Shown: positions 15,351-23,842, numbered from the stretch's first letter. The stretch is 36,078 nt of DNA from Achromobacter pulmonis (GCF_002885955.2 NZ_POQS01000017.1:1-36078), one strand, 5' to 3'. Notes: a model not told the origin generated them from the letters alone. Translations and numbers: made by a program.

Positions 15351-16316
15351 TCATTCAGGTTTGATGCCCGCGGCCTGGGTCAACTTGCCGTAGTGCGCAC
15401 TCTCCTCGGCAATGTATTTTCCGAACGCCTGGGGCGCCATGGGCGGCAGCAATTCATAGCCTGTGCCATCGATCTGCTTACGTACCTCCGGCTGCTCAAG
15501 CGCGCCGGTGATTTCCCGATTGAGCTTGTCAATGATCTCAGGCGGCGTTCCCTTTGGCGCGAATAATCCGTTCCAGTTTCCGATCTCGAAGCCTGGCAAC
15601 GCCTCCTTCATAGCGGGCACGCCGGGAAGTTTGTCCGACCGGGCCGGGGTGATGGCCAAGGGCTTGAGCTTGCCCGAGGTCATGTAGGCCAGGCCAGTCG
15701 AAAAATCGATGAACATCATTTGTGTCTGCCCACCCAACAGTTCGGACACGGCCTGGCCATAAGCCTTGTAAGGAATCTCCGAGATATCGGTATGCGTCAT
15801 CACGCGAAACGTACTGCCGGTGATGCGCGTGGTGCTGTTGGCGTAGGGAAACGAGAGCTTGCCCGGGTTGGCCTTCGCATAGGCGATGAGTTCCGCCACG
15901 GAACTGACCGGCACGGACGGATTGACGACCAACGCATGCGGCACGCCGCCGACGATGGCGACTGGCGCGAAATCCTTCAGACCGTCATAAGACACGTTCT
16001 TGAAGAAATATTTGTTCGCTACCTGAGTAGTGTTAGTGCCGAACAGCAGGGTGTAGCCATCCGGCTGCGCGCGCGCCACATACTCGCTGCCGATCATACC
16101 GGTGGCGCCCGGACGATTCTGCACGATCAGCGGCTGCCCCAGTCGCTTGGAAAGCGAGTCAGACAGCACACGGGCCACTGCATCGGTAGGACTGCCCGCA
16201 GCGAACGGAACAACGACCGTAATAGGTTTCTCGGGAAAGGCGGAGGCAGGCGCCGCTACTGCGCCCTGGGCGCACACGGTTAACGCTAGCAACCCGAAAA
16301 GCAGGGAAAATTTCAT
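15351..16316 (-). CDS. Tripartite tricarboxylate transporter receptor (Bug family) protein
   Basis: A 321-aa periplasmic binding protein with a Sec signal peptide (about residues 1-21, ending VAA). The mature part begins FPEKPITVVVPFAAGSPTDA and continues QPDGYTLLFGTNT, both hallmarks of the Bug/TctC family, which captures carboxylates such as citrate or pyroglutamate. No TctA or TctB membrane partner is encoded in the window, as is common for the greatly expanded Bug set of Bordetella and relatives. Position inside the CoA-ester operon suggests it binds the pathway substrate or acts as a sensor. Confidence 0.93.
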   Translation of the reverse strand: MKFSLLFGLLALTVCAQGAVAAPASAFPEKPITVVVPFAAGSPTDAVARVLSDSLSKRLGQPLIVQNRPGATGMIGSEYVARAQPDGYTLLFGTNTTQVANKYFFKNVSYDGLKDFAPVAIVGGVPHALVVNPSVPVSSVAELIAYAKANPGKLSFPYANSTTRITGSTFRVMTHTDISEIPYKAYGQAVSELLGGQTQMMFIDFSTGLAYMTSGKLKPLAITPARSDKLPGVPAMKEALPGFEIGNWNGLFAPKGTPPEIIDKLNREITGALEQPEVRKQIDGTGYELLPPMAPQAFGKYIAEESAHYGKLTQAAGIKPE

Positions 16317-16384
16317 TGATGTCTCCTTGAGTGAAACGGGGCCGTCTACGCGTCCCTCGTGTGAAAAATTTGTGGGGCTTCGAG

Positions 16385-16873
16385 CTACGGGCGGGTTTTG
16401 ACCATACGCAGGGGGTTATAGGTAAGCACCACCTCCCCTCGCTGGTTGACCACCCGATTTGAGGTCCGCACCAGGCCGCGCTCTGACTTGCTAGTCCCCC
16501 GGGCTTCGACCACTTCGCACTCGACATGGATGGTGTCGCCTGCGTTCGTGGGCCGGTGGACCTTGATATCCGCCTCCATGAACGCCATGCCGGTGCGCTG
16601 CATCGTGCTCTGCATCAACAGCCCTTCGGCCATGCAGAAAACAAGCGAACCAGGAGCCGGACGCGAGCCGATGATGGATTGCGACGCGACATAGTCCAGA
16701 TTGGTGAACATTTCCTCCACCATGCCCACCGTACCGATGAACAGAGTGATGTCGGCCTCCGTAATCGTGCGGCCCAAGGTGCGAAAGCGGTAGCCGGGCT
16801 CGACGTCGTCCCAGTAAAAGCCCAGGCCCAGCACCTCCAGCCCGTTCTCGTCCACGTTGATTGATCTGCGCAT
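16385..16873 (-). CDS. MaoC-like hot-dog fold protein
   Basis: A 162-aa single hot-dog domain. The start of the domain (VEPGYRFRTLGRTITEADIT) and the end (FMEADIKVHRPTNAGDTIHV, then RVVNQRGEVVLTYNP) are typical of MaoC-like enoyl-CoA hydratases. The usual hydratase loop with catalytic Asp and His (G-D-x-N-P-x-H) is replaced by GTVGMVEEMFTN, so neither residue is in its usual place. It may use another acid, act on a bulky substrate, or be a thioesterase-like or structural member. It lies between the CaiB gene and the Bug gene. Confidence 0.82.
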   Translation of the reverse strand: MRRSINVDENGLEVLGLGFYWDDVEPGYRFRTLGRTITEADITLFIGTVGMVEEMFTNLDYVASQSIIGSRPAPGSLVFCMAEGLLMQSTMQRTGMAFMEADIKVHRPTNAGDTIHVECEVVEARGTSKSERGLVRTSNRVVNQRGEVVLTYNPLRMVKTRP

Positions 16874-16912
16874 ACTGTCTTCTCCTGGTTGTTTGGTTAT
16901 CTTGATGGTCGG

Positions 16913-18133
16913 TCAGAGCACGCCGGCGGCACGCAGCTCCGCCATCTGCTCCGTTGCAATCCCAAGTGATTGCAGTACCTCTTCGTTATGCTGGCCCAGC
17001 GATGGTGGCGCGCCGGCCGGGTCCAGTGGCGTTTCTGAAAAACGGATGGGGTTGCGCACGGTCGGAACCGGTCCGTACAGCGGATGCTCCAACTCGGCGC
17101 GCATGCCACGCGCGACTACGTGCTCGTCGGCAAAGACCTGGTCCATGCCATTGATGGGTCCGCCAGGGACCTGCGCCCGTTCCAGCAGCGCCGTCCAGTC
17201 GGCAAGCCGGCGCGAACGTGTGACGGGAACCAGCCAGGCATCCAGTTCGGCCCGGTTGTGCACGCGGTCGGCGATGGTGGCGAAGCGCGGATCCGTGCCA
17301 ATCTCGGGCTGCCCGACCGCTTGGCACAGGCGGCGGAACTGGGTGTCGTTGCCGACCGCGAGCACCAGATGCCCATCGGCAGCCGGATAGACCGCATAGG
17401 GCGCGATATTGGGGTGGCCGCTACCCATGCGCTGGGGCACGCGCCCGCTGACCAGATAGTTCATCGACTGGTTCACCAGCGAACCCACCATGCAGTCCAG
17501 CAAGCTGATGTCGATATGCTGGCCTCCATGGCCGCGATCGCGATGCTGCAAGGCGGCAAGAATGGCTGTGGTGGCGTACATCCCCGCCAAAAGATCAGCC
17601 ACAGCGACACCCGCCCGCTGCGGCCCCCCGCCGGGCAGGTCGTCGCGTTCGCCCGTCACGCTCATCAGACCACCCATACCCTGTATCAGATAGTCGTAGC
17701 CCGCGCGGTCCTTGTAGGGTCCCGTTTGCCCAAAACCCGTCACAGAACAATAGACCAGTTGAGGGTTGATCTCACGAAGCGAGGCGTAATCCAAACCGTA
17801 GCGCTTCAATGCTCCGACCTTGTAGTTCTCGACGAAGACATCGGCCTTACGCGCCAGCTCTCGCAAGATCTCCTGCCCTCTAGGGTTCGAGAAATCGATG
17901 GCAAGGGACTTCTTGCCACGGTTGCAGCTCATGAAATAGGCTGCGTCGCCGTTCTCACCGCTCTGCCGGTCTTTGAGAAAAGGCGGCCCCATCTGCCGGG
18001 TGTCGTCTCCGACATCCGGCTTCTCCACCTTGATTACTTCTGCGCCGAGATCGGCCAGGTTCTGCGTGGCCCAGGGGCCGGCCAGGATGCGGGAGAGGTC
18101 CAGCACACGGATATGGCTTAGCGGTTTCTGCAT
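16913..18133 (-). CDS. CaiB/BaiF family III CoA-transferase
   Basis: The ATG at 18133 starts MQKPLSHIRVLDLSRILAGP, the family norm, giving 406 aa; the frame is open further upstream inside the carboxylase gene without support. Family III enzymes transfer CoA between acids through an Asp-bound intermediate; the probable catalytic Asp lies in DISLLDCMV. Other conserved blocks are LADLGAEVIKVEKP, CNRGKKSLAIDF, SVTGFGQTGPYKDRAGYD and GGQHIDISL. It probably activates the pathway acid using a CoA thioester later in the route, taking the place of an acyl-CoA ligase, which is absent here. Confidence 0.93.
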   Translation of the reverse strand: MQKPLSHIRVLDLSRILAGPWATQNLADLGAEVIKVEKPDVGDDTRQMGPPFLKDRQSGENGDAAYFMSCNRGKKSLAIDFSNPRGQEILRELARKADVFVENYKVGALKRYGLDYASLREINPQLVYCSVTGFGQTGPYKDRAGYDYLIQGMGGLMSVTGERDDLPGGGPQRAGVAVADLLAGMYATTAILAALQHRDRGHGGQHIDISLLDCMVGSLVNQSMNYLVSGRVPQRMGSGHPNIAPYAVYPAADGHLVLAVGNDTQFRRLCQAVGQPEIGTDPRFATIADRVHNRAELDAWLVPVTRSRRLADWTALLERAQVPGGPINGMDQVFADEHVVARGMRAELEHPLYGPVPTVRNPIRFSETPLDPAGAPPSLGQHNEEVLQSLGIATEQMAELRAAGVL

Positions 18134-18146
18134 GATGATCTCGGTC

Positions 18147-20162
18147 CTAGCGGCTGCTGCCGGCCTGAAACTTCGGTTCGTCGATTTGCCTGCCCTCATC
18201 GATCGCCGCAGCGTCGTCCTGGACGATGTCGGCAATGAGTTCGCCCTCCCGCACGCTGTCGCCTGGGCCGTAGCGCAGATTCGCCACTGTTCCATCGACA
18301 TCGGCAACGATCGAATACTCCATCTTCATGGCCTCGATCACGGCCAGGACATCGCCCGGGGCCACCCGGTCTCCCGGTTGCACCGCCACGGCTGCGATAA
18401 CGCCTGACATCGGTGCCGTCGCCCCGCTGGCGTCCCGAGCGGAGGCGTTGCCTTCGTGAAGAACCGGGCGCACCGAGTAATGGTCGCCCGCCACCTGCAG
18501 ATGCCACCCTTCGGCCGCGAGGCAGGCGTCCCAGCGCCACCCGTCCACAACGCCGCCCAAGCTGGACGCATCGCGCGACACGTTCCAGCTTTGCGGGTTG
18601 TCGCCCGCGCGGACATCGCTTCCGTCCACGGCGTGAAGAGCCACCGATGTCGCCTCGGCGTCCAGCAGGAAACGCACGCGCCCCAAAGGCGCGCCGGGAT
18701 CCAGGAACACCCGGTCCATCGCGCCGCAAGCCGCGCCGGCATGCCAGGGCGAGGCTGCCATGGACTGCACAGGCAAGGGCAGCGTGGCGCAGACTGCTGC
18801 GGCAGCCGGGCGGCTGCACGGAGTTTGCAGCGATTTGTGTTCGTCCAGGTAACGGGTGTGCACGCGCCCGTTCAATACTCCCGGGTCGTCCAGCAGGCGC
18901 AACAGGTAGCCGAGGTTGCTGGAGACACCTAGCAACGATGTCTGGCCCAGGCCCGACTTCAAGGCGGCAATCGCGGTCGGACGATCGCCCGCGCTGGCGA
19001 TGATCTTTGCCACCATCGGGTCATAGAAAGGCGGAACGTCGCCCGATTCATCCAGCGCGGCGTCCACGCGCAGGGCAGACGGCCAGCGAGCGTGCACCAC
19101 GGTGCCGGGCGAAGGACGGAAGTCCTGGGCCGGGTCTTCCGCGTAGATTCTCGCTTCGATAGCGTGTCCGTGGCAGGCGATTTCGGACTGCGCCAGCGGC
19201 AGGGACTGGCCCGCCGCCACGCGCAACTGCCATTCAACGAGATCCAGCCCGGTTACCGCCTCTGTGACAGGATGCTCTACCTGCAGGCGGGTATTCACCT
19301 CCAGGAAGTAGCAGTTGTAGTCCCGGTCCATGATGAACTCGAAGGTGCCGGCGTTGCGATAGTCCAGGCTGCGCGCGCCCTGCACCGCCGCCTCCAGCAG
19401 TCGTTGACGCGCACGCTCCGGCAGGTGCGGCGCAGGCGCCTCCTCCATGACCTTCTGGTGTCGGCGCTGCAACGAGCATTCCCGCTCGAACAGGTGCACT
19501 ACATTCCCGCAGCCATCGCCGAACACCTGTACTTCAATGTGGCGCGGCTCCTCGATGTACCGCTCCACGATCATCCGGCCGTCGCCGAAACTGCTGCGGG
19601 CGACACGGATGGCCGACTCAATGAGCCCAGGCAGGTCGTCGTATTGGGTAATTATCTGCATGCCCTTGCCCCCGCCGCCGGCGGAGGGTTTGAGCAAAAT
19701 AGGCAGTTCAATGGCGCGCGCCAACGCCTCTATGGTGGCGGGATTGTCGCTGGCCTCGTCGGTGCCCGGCACGACCGGCACTCCAGCCGCGCGCATGAGC
19801 GCCTTTGCCCGCGCCTTGTCTCCCAACGCCGCAATAGTGGCGGGCGACGGTCCGATGAACGCCATGCCCGCGGCCTCCACGTTCGCCGCGAACTCGCTGT
19901 TCTCGGACAGGAAACCGTAGCCGGGATGCACTGCCTCGCAATCTGTTTCGCGCGCAGCCTGGAGCAGCTTCCCGGCATTTAAATAACTGTCCGCTGCAGA
20001 CCCCGCGCCCAGGCAAACGGTCCGAATGGCGCCGCGCAGATGCGCAGCGCCAACGTCAGCTAGGGAATGCACCGCAACGTATTCGATGCCCAGCCGTTGG
20101 CAGGTGCGCGCGATGCGGCGAGCGATCTCCCCCCGGTTCGCAATAAGGATTCTCTTGAACAT
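18147..20162 (-). CDS. Acyl-CoA carboxylase, biotin carboxylase / biotin carrier subunit
   Basis: A 671-aa protein of the 3-methylcrotonyl-/geranyl-/propionyl-CoA carboxylase alpha type. Domains in order: biotin carboxylase N-terminal domain (FKRILIANRGEIARRIART), ATP-grasp with KPSAGGGGKGMQII, carboxylase C-terminal domain up to about residue 445, a middle domain, and a C-terminal biotinyl domain with VIEAMKMEY, Lys613 being the biotinylation site. It carboxylates biotin using ATP and bicarbonate. It starts 3 bases after the stop of the carboxyltransferase gene. Length fits the MCC/GCC type rather than acetyl-CoA carboxylase, whose subunits are separate. Confidence 0.93.
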   Translation of the reverse strand: MFKRILIANRGEIARRIARTCQRLGIEYVAVHSLADVGAAHLRGAIRTVCLGAGSAADSYLNAGKLLQAARETDCEAVHPGYGFLSENSEFAANVEAAGMAFIGPSPATIAALGDKARAKALMRAAGVPVVPGTDEASDNPATIEALARAIELPILLKPSAGGGGKGMQIITQYDDLPGLIESAIRVARSSFGDGRMIVERYIEEPRHIEVQVFGDGCGNVVHLFERECSLQRRHQKVMEEAPAPHLPERARQRLLEAAVQGARSLDYRNAGTFEFIMDRDYNCYFLEVNTRLQVEHPVTEAVTGLDLVEWQLRVAAGQSLPLAQSEIACHGHAIEARIYAEDPAQDFRPSPGTVVHARWPSALRVDAALDESGDVPPFYDPMVAKIIASAGDRPTAIAALKSGLGQTSLLGVSSNLGYLLRLLDDPGVLNGRVHTRYLDEHKSLQTPCSRPAAAAVCATLPLPVQSMAASPWHAGAACGAMDRVFLDPGAPLGRVRFLLDAEATSVALHAVDGSDVRAGDNPQSWNVSRDASSLGGVVDGWRWDACLAAEGWHLQVAGDHYSVRPVLHEGNASARDASGATAPMSGVIAAVAVQPGDRVAPGDVLAVIEAMKMEYSIVADVDGTVANLRYGPGDSVREGELIADIVQDDAAAIDEGRQIDEPKFQAGSSR

Positions 20163-20165
20163 GGG

Positions 20166-21770
20166 CTACATCCTGAACACGCCGAAGCGCGTGGGTTCCT
20201 TCGGTCCGGCGGCTGCGAGCGCCAAGCCAAGCGTCAGCCAGTCGCGGGTGTCGGCGGGTTCAATCGCGCTATCTACCCACAAGCGGGATGCTGCGTTCAG
20301 GGCGGTGCTTTCGGCACCATAGGTATCGCGGATAGGCGCCTTGTAGGCCTCTGCCTCTTCGGCGCTGAATTCCTTGCCCTGACGGGCCAGTTGCTCGCCG
20401 CGCACCAGCGCCAGCACCGTGGCGGCTTGTTCCCCGCCCATCACAGAGGTCCTGGCATTGGGCCACATGGCCATGAACCGGGGTCCGAATGCTCGTCCGC
20501 ACATGGCATACGCGCCCGCTCCGTAACTGCCGCCGACAATGACGCTGAACTTGGGCACCCGGGCCGTGGAAACCGCGTTGACCATCTTCGCCCCGTCCTT
20601 CGCTATACCGCCCTGCTCGTACTGCACTCCCACCATGAAGCCACTGATGTTGTGCAGAAATACGAGCGGGATGTTTTCCTGGCAGCACAGTTCGATGAAG
20701 TTGGCTGCTTTCTGGGCACTCTGGCCAAGAAGAACGCCGTCGTTGGCGAGCACGCCCACCGGATAACCGCCAATGGCGCCGGTGCCGCAAATAAGGCTGG
20801 TGCCATAGCGTTCGCGGTACTGCACCAGTTCGCTGCCGTCCAGCAGGCGCGCCAGCACGTCCAGCATAGGCATTGCCTGCTTGGGATTGGCGGGAATGAG
20901 TCCGGGCAATTCCGCCGCTTCGTAGCGGGGAGGCCGGCACGGACGGGGCGGCGGCGCCAGTGCCGGGGCCTCGCAGCGTCCAAGAATGCCGCGCACCAGT
21001 TCGAGTGCGTGCAACTCATCGTTCGCGAAATGGTCGGCCACGCCGGACAGGCGGGTGTGCGTGTCCGCACCCCCAAGCTCCTGGGCGTCAACCAATTCGC
21101 CGGTAGCGGCCTGCACCAGCTGCGGTCCGCCCAGGTAGATCATGCCCGCCTTGTCGACGATCACGGTTTCGTCACACATCGCTGGGATATAGGCGCCGCC
21201 GGCAGTGCAAGCGCCCAGCACCGCCGCAACTTGTTTAAGCCCAAGGGCCGACATCTCGGCGATATTGCGAAAGATCTTGCCGAAGTGCTGCTCGTCCGGA
21301 AATATGTCGCCCTGCAAAGGCAGCAAGGCACCTCCCGAATCCACCAGATAGACGCAGGGCAAGCCGTTCTCACGTGCAATGGCCTGGGCGCGCACCTGCT
21401 TCTTGATGGTCAGCGGGTAATACGTTCCACCCTTGGCCGTCGCATCGTTGGCCATGATCATGCAGGCCCGGCCGGACACAATGCCGACACCAGTAATGAT
21501 CCCGGCTCCCGGCGACTGGCCATCGTACGCGCCATCGGCAGCTAACTGGCCGACCTCCAGGAACGGCGTGCCGGCATCCAGCAGCGTATTGATACGCTCG
21601 CGCGGTAACAGCTTTCCGCGCGCCAGATGCGCTTGGCGCGCGCGTTCGCCGCCGCCAGCAATCGCTCGTTCTCTTGCAGCGAGCAGCGGCGCGCGCAATG
21701 CTTCATACGCCGCCGAATTCGCGGCGAAGTCCGGGCTGCCCGGCCCGGGGCGGGAAGAAAGAATAGCCAT
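20166..21770 (-). CDS. Acyl-CoA carboxylase, carboxyltransferase (beta) subunit
   Basis: A 534-aa MCC/GCC-type carboxyltransferase. N-terminal half: LVDSGGALLPLQGDIFPDEQ, then GACTAGGAYIPAMCDETVIV and GGADTHTRLSGVADHFANDE. C-terminal half: FLHNISGFMVG and GGSYGAGAYAMCGRAFGPRF. These blocks place it with methylcrotonyl- and geranyl-CoA carboxylases rather than propionyl-CoA carboxylases. It transfers the carboxyl from biotin of the alpha subunit to an unsaturated branched acyl-CoA. Linkage to an AtuA protein favours an isoprenoid-type substrate, but the leucine-pathway enzyme remains possible. Confidence 0.92.
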   Translation of the reverse strand: MAILSSRPGPGSPDFAANSAAYEALRAPLLAARERAIAGGGERARQAHLARGKLLPRERINTLLDAGTPFLEVGQLAADGAYDGQSPGAGIITGVGIVSGRACMIMANDATAKGGTYYPLTIKKQVRAQAIARENGLPCVYLVDSGGALLPLQGDIFPDEQHFGKIFRNIAEMSALGLKQVAAVLGACTAGGAYIPAMCDETVIVDKAGMIYLGGPQLVQAATGELVDAQELGGADTHTRLSGVADHFANDELHALELVRGILGRCEAPALAPPPRPCRPPRYEAAELPGLIPANPKQAMPMLDVLARLLDGSELVQYRERYGTSLICGTGAIGGYPVGVLANDGVLLGQSAQKAANFIELCCQENIPLVFLHNISGFMVGVQYEQGGIAKDGAKMVNAVSTARVPKFSVIVGGSYGAGAYAMCGRAFGPRFMAMWPNARTSVMGGEQAATVLALVRGEQLARQGKEFSAEEAEAYKAPIRDTYGAESTALNAASRLWVDSAIEPADTRDWLTLGLALAAAGPKEPTRFGVFRM

Positions 21771-21802
21771 TTGTTGAATACCGTCGGTGGGATTACAGGG
21801 AT

Positions 21803-22120
21803 TCAGCTCGGATCACGCACGGGCAGGCGCAAAAGCGCATGCCCCAGCGATTTTCCCGTCTGATCCAACCGCAAGGTGCGCGTTGCCCCGCCTCCCAGCG
21901 CATGACGCATGATCACCATCATGGCGCCGATGTTGTCCATGGGGTGGCACTCCACCTCGCCCTGGACCCAATCGCCGTAAAGCGCCTTGACGTCGGCGGG
22001 CTTTACGCTCGCGAGCAGTTGCGCGTACTCATGCTGTCCTCGGGCCACCAGTCCCACGCTGCACACGTCCCCCTTGTCACCGGAGCGCACATAGGCGATG
22101 TCTTTCACTTGAAGCGTCAT
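21803..22120 (-). CDS. AtuA C-terminal ferredoxin-fold-like domain protein
   Basis: A 105-aa protein started at the ATG at 22120, which follows GGAGG from the upstream gene's end by about 6 bases. The sequence begins LQVKDIAYVRSGDKGDVCSVG and ends with the LGGGATRTLRLDQTGKSLG block. This is the small domain normally fused to the C terminus of AtuA-family proteins (pattern AHxRSGDKGD...GGGVTxSLxxDxHGKxL). Here it is a separate gene 11 bases after the larger AtuA gene, so both domains are retained as a two-protein unit. Function is unknown; presumably it acts in complex with the AtuA-family protein. Confidence 0.85.
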   Translation of the reverse strand: MTLQVKDIAYVRSGDKGDVCSVGLVARGQHEYAQLLASVKPADVKALYGDWVQGEVECHPMDNIGAMMVIMRHALGGGATRTLRLDQTGKSLGHALLRLPVRDPS

Positions 22121-22131
22121 CAGAGCCCTCC

Positions 22132-23508
22132 TTAGGCCTTCAGGATTTCGGTTTTCTGTTCGACGGCGGCCCGCGGGATCAGGGTCGGCCACAGGGAGAT
22201 GACGGGGCGCGGCTTCATTGGGGTGCCGAAGGACGTGCCGCCCGGGCCCATAATCCAGAGGTTCGTGCCCGCGCGGCGCACCTTGTCGGCCTCTTCGGCC
22301 GTGCGTGTACGCACCGCGCAACGCAGCCCGACTTCGGGCAGCTCGTTGGCCTGTTCGCGCCCCGGGAAGGTGGCGGCGGGACCGTGCAAGGTGTTGAGTC
22401 CAACAAAATCGAAGTGAATCTGTTCGGCGGCCAGTCCCATGCGCTCGAAACGTTCGAGCATGGTTTCGCGCGCCTTTACGGCGCGGTCATAGGCGTATGG
22501 CCATGGGAAAAACGCCATGGTCTCGCCGATCCAGCCGTCTTGGTAACCGACCACCAGCTTCCACAGGTCGGGCGCTGCCTCACCGCGCACGCCGCTGACG
22601 CGTACGCGGTCCTCTCCCTCATCGATCAGTTTCAGGGAAGTGAAGTCTGCCACGGCGTCGGGCATAAGATAGCGGCGCGGATCGCCCACCTCGTAGACCA
22701 GATGCTCCTTGATCGTCCATTCATCGACACGGCCGCCAGTGCCCGACAGCTTGGTGACGATGGCCTCGGCATCCGCGCCCACTTCAAGAATGGGAAATCC
22801 TGCTCGCCCCATGTGCGGCATCTCCGCGAACCGGGAAGACATCCCGCCCGAGCAGCCTGCCGCGCATTCGACGATGTGGCCCAGTGTCACCGCAGCAGCG
22901 TAACGGTCGATGTGTGCGGTGTCGCGGCGCCAACCAAACTCGTGGGCGAGCGGGCCGACGTAAAGCGCGTTGTCCGACACACGTCCGGCAATCACCACAT
23001 CCGCGTCGCCTTCCAGACCCGCGGTGATGCCCGAACTGTCGGTATAGACATTGGCGCAAACGACGCGGTCGCGGATGGCCGCGAAGTTTTCGTCGCCGGT
23101 ATCCATACTGCGGAGTGGCACCCCCTGCCCCATCAGGTCGTCGAGCTTGTCCAGCATGTCGTCGCCTTCAATCAGCGCGATGCGCGTGCCAGCAAGTCCC
23201 GCTTGGCGCGCGCCTTCGGCGATGCGCTGTGCCGCAGCTCTAGGATTCACCCCGCCACCGTTGGAAATCAATTTCGTTCCTACTGCGGTAGCGCGGGGCA
23301 AAAGATTAATCATGGTCTGAACCGCATCCGGCACGTAGCCCGCATCCGGCCGTTTCAGCTTCTGCCGCTGCAGTAGCGCCATCGTCAATTCGGCCAAGTA
23401 GTCGAAGCACAGGTAATCCAGATTGCCTCGCTCCAACAGCTCTTGTGCCGGATCTTGAGCGTCACCCCAAAATCCCGAGCCCGCACCAAGCCTTACACGT
23501 TTGGCCAT
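22132..23508 (-). CDS. atuA: AtuA family (DUF1446) protein
   Basis: A 458-aa protein of the acyclic terpene utilisation A family, first gene of the minus-strand operon. It begins VRLGAGSGFWGDAQDP with the recurrent LDYLCFDYLAELTMALL block, LISNGGGVNPRAAA and VVIAGRVSDNALYVGP; the rest contains GWIGETMAFFPWPYAYDRA. AGGAGG lies 6 bases before the ATG at 23508. In pseudomonads AtuA is needed for growth on citronellol or geraniol but its reaction is not established. Full-length homologues are near 590 aa because they carry an extra C-terminal domain, which is encoded here by the next gene. Confidence 0.88.
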   Translation of the reverse strand: MAKRVRLGAGSGFWGDAQDPAQELLERGNLDYLCFDYLAELTMALLQRQKLKRPDAGYVPDAVQTMINLLPRATAVGTKLISNGGGVNPRAAAQRIAEGARQAGLAGTRIALIEGDDMLDKLDDLMGQGVPLRSMDTGDENFAAIRDRVVCANVYTDSSGITAGLEGDADVVIAGRVSDNALYVGPLAHEFGWRRDTAHIDRYAAAVTLGHIVECAAGCSGGMSSRFAEMPHMGRAGFPILEVGADAEAIVTKLSGTGGRVDEWTIKEHLVYEVGDPRRYLMPDAVADFTSLKLIDEGEDRVRVSGVRGEAAPDLWKLVVGYQDGWIGETMAFFPWPYAYDRAVKARETMLERFERMGLAAEQIHFDFVGLNTLHGPAATFPGREQANELPEVGLRCAVRTRTAEEADKVRRAGTNLWIMGPGGTSFGTPMKPRPVISLWPTLIPRAAVEQKTEILKA

Positions 23509-23842
23509 GCCCAGCCTCCTATTTCCGTTTCTCTAATTTCGTTTTAATCATTTGAATTTCATTTTAGATGCCGATGTTGAAGGTCGTCAAGCGCTGAACA
23601 GGGTTGCGCCTTGAAAGTGCCCGTGGATCATTTGAAGGAGTGAAGTCGCGATGTGCCGGCGACCGTCGTTCCGTGTACAGGATCTCAATGGCCGACTGGG
23701 GGGCTCGCGACGATGAACGACTAATGGGTGGGTCAACGGGTCGGCATAACGCTCGAACCGATAGGCGCAATGTATGGGCTCACACCGGAGCCCCTCGACA
23801 CGCTAGGCTCAACTAGACTCTTTCCATCCAACGGGAGGTCAC
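23509..23842. promoter_or_regulatory. Leader of the atuA operon and adjacent intergenic region
   Basis: About 330 bases without a convincing gene. The part nearest atuA (23520-23575) is very A/T-rich compared with its surroundings and should hold the operon promoter and operator. The rest (23576-23842) contains only short frames and ends with a GGGAGG ribosome site for the next small gene. No tRNA or terminator is visible. Confidence 0.5.
23532..23571. promoter_or_regulatory. Phased A/T-rich direct repeat upstream of atuA, candidate IclR operator
   Basis: AATTTCGTTTT at 23535-23545 and AATTTCATTTT at 23555-23565 are 20 bases apart, two helical turns. The second core is identical to that in the first iclR leader (12075-12085). 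TGAATTTCA at 23553-23561 is a 9-base palindrome. The block lies 24-63 bases upstream of the atuA start. Confidence 0.45.

Noticed and set aside
18134..18307. N-terminal extension of the CaiB/BaiF gene
   Set aside because: It lies in the biotin-carboxylase gene, is rich in unlikely residues, and the family starts at MQKPLSHIRVLDLSR.
20067..21545. 492-codon plus-strand frame opposite the carboxyltransferase gene
   Set aside because: Product is His/Arg/Gln-rich, typical of a shadow frame in GC-rich sequence; the minus strand encodes a well-conserved carboxyltransferase.
22121..22321. N-terminal extension of the AtuA C-domain gene
   Set aside because: It overlaps the end of atuA out of frame; the ATG at 22120 has GGAGG upstream.
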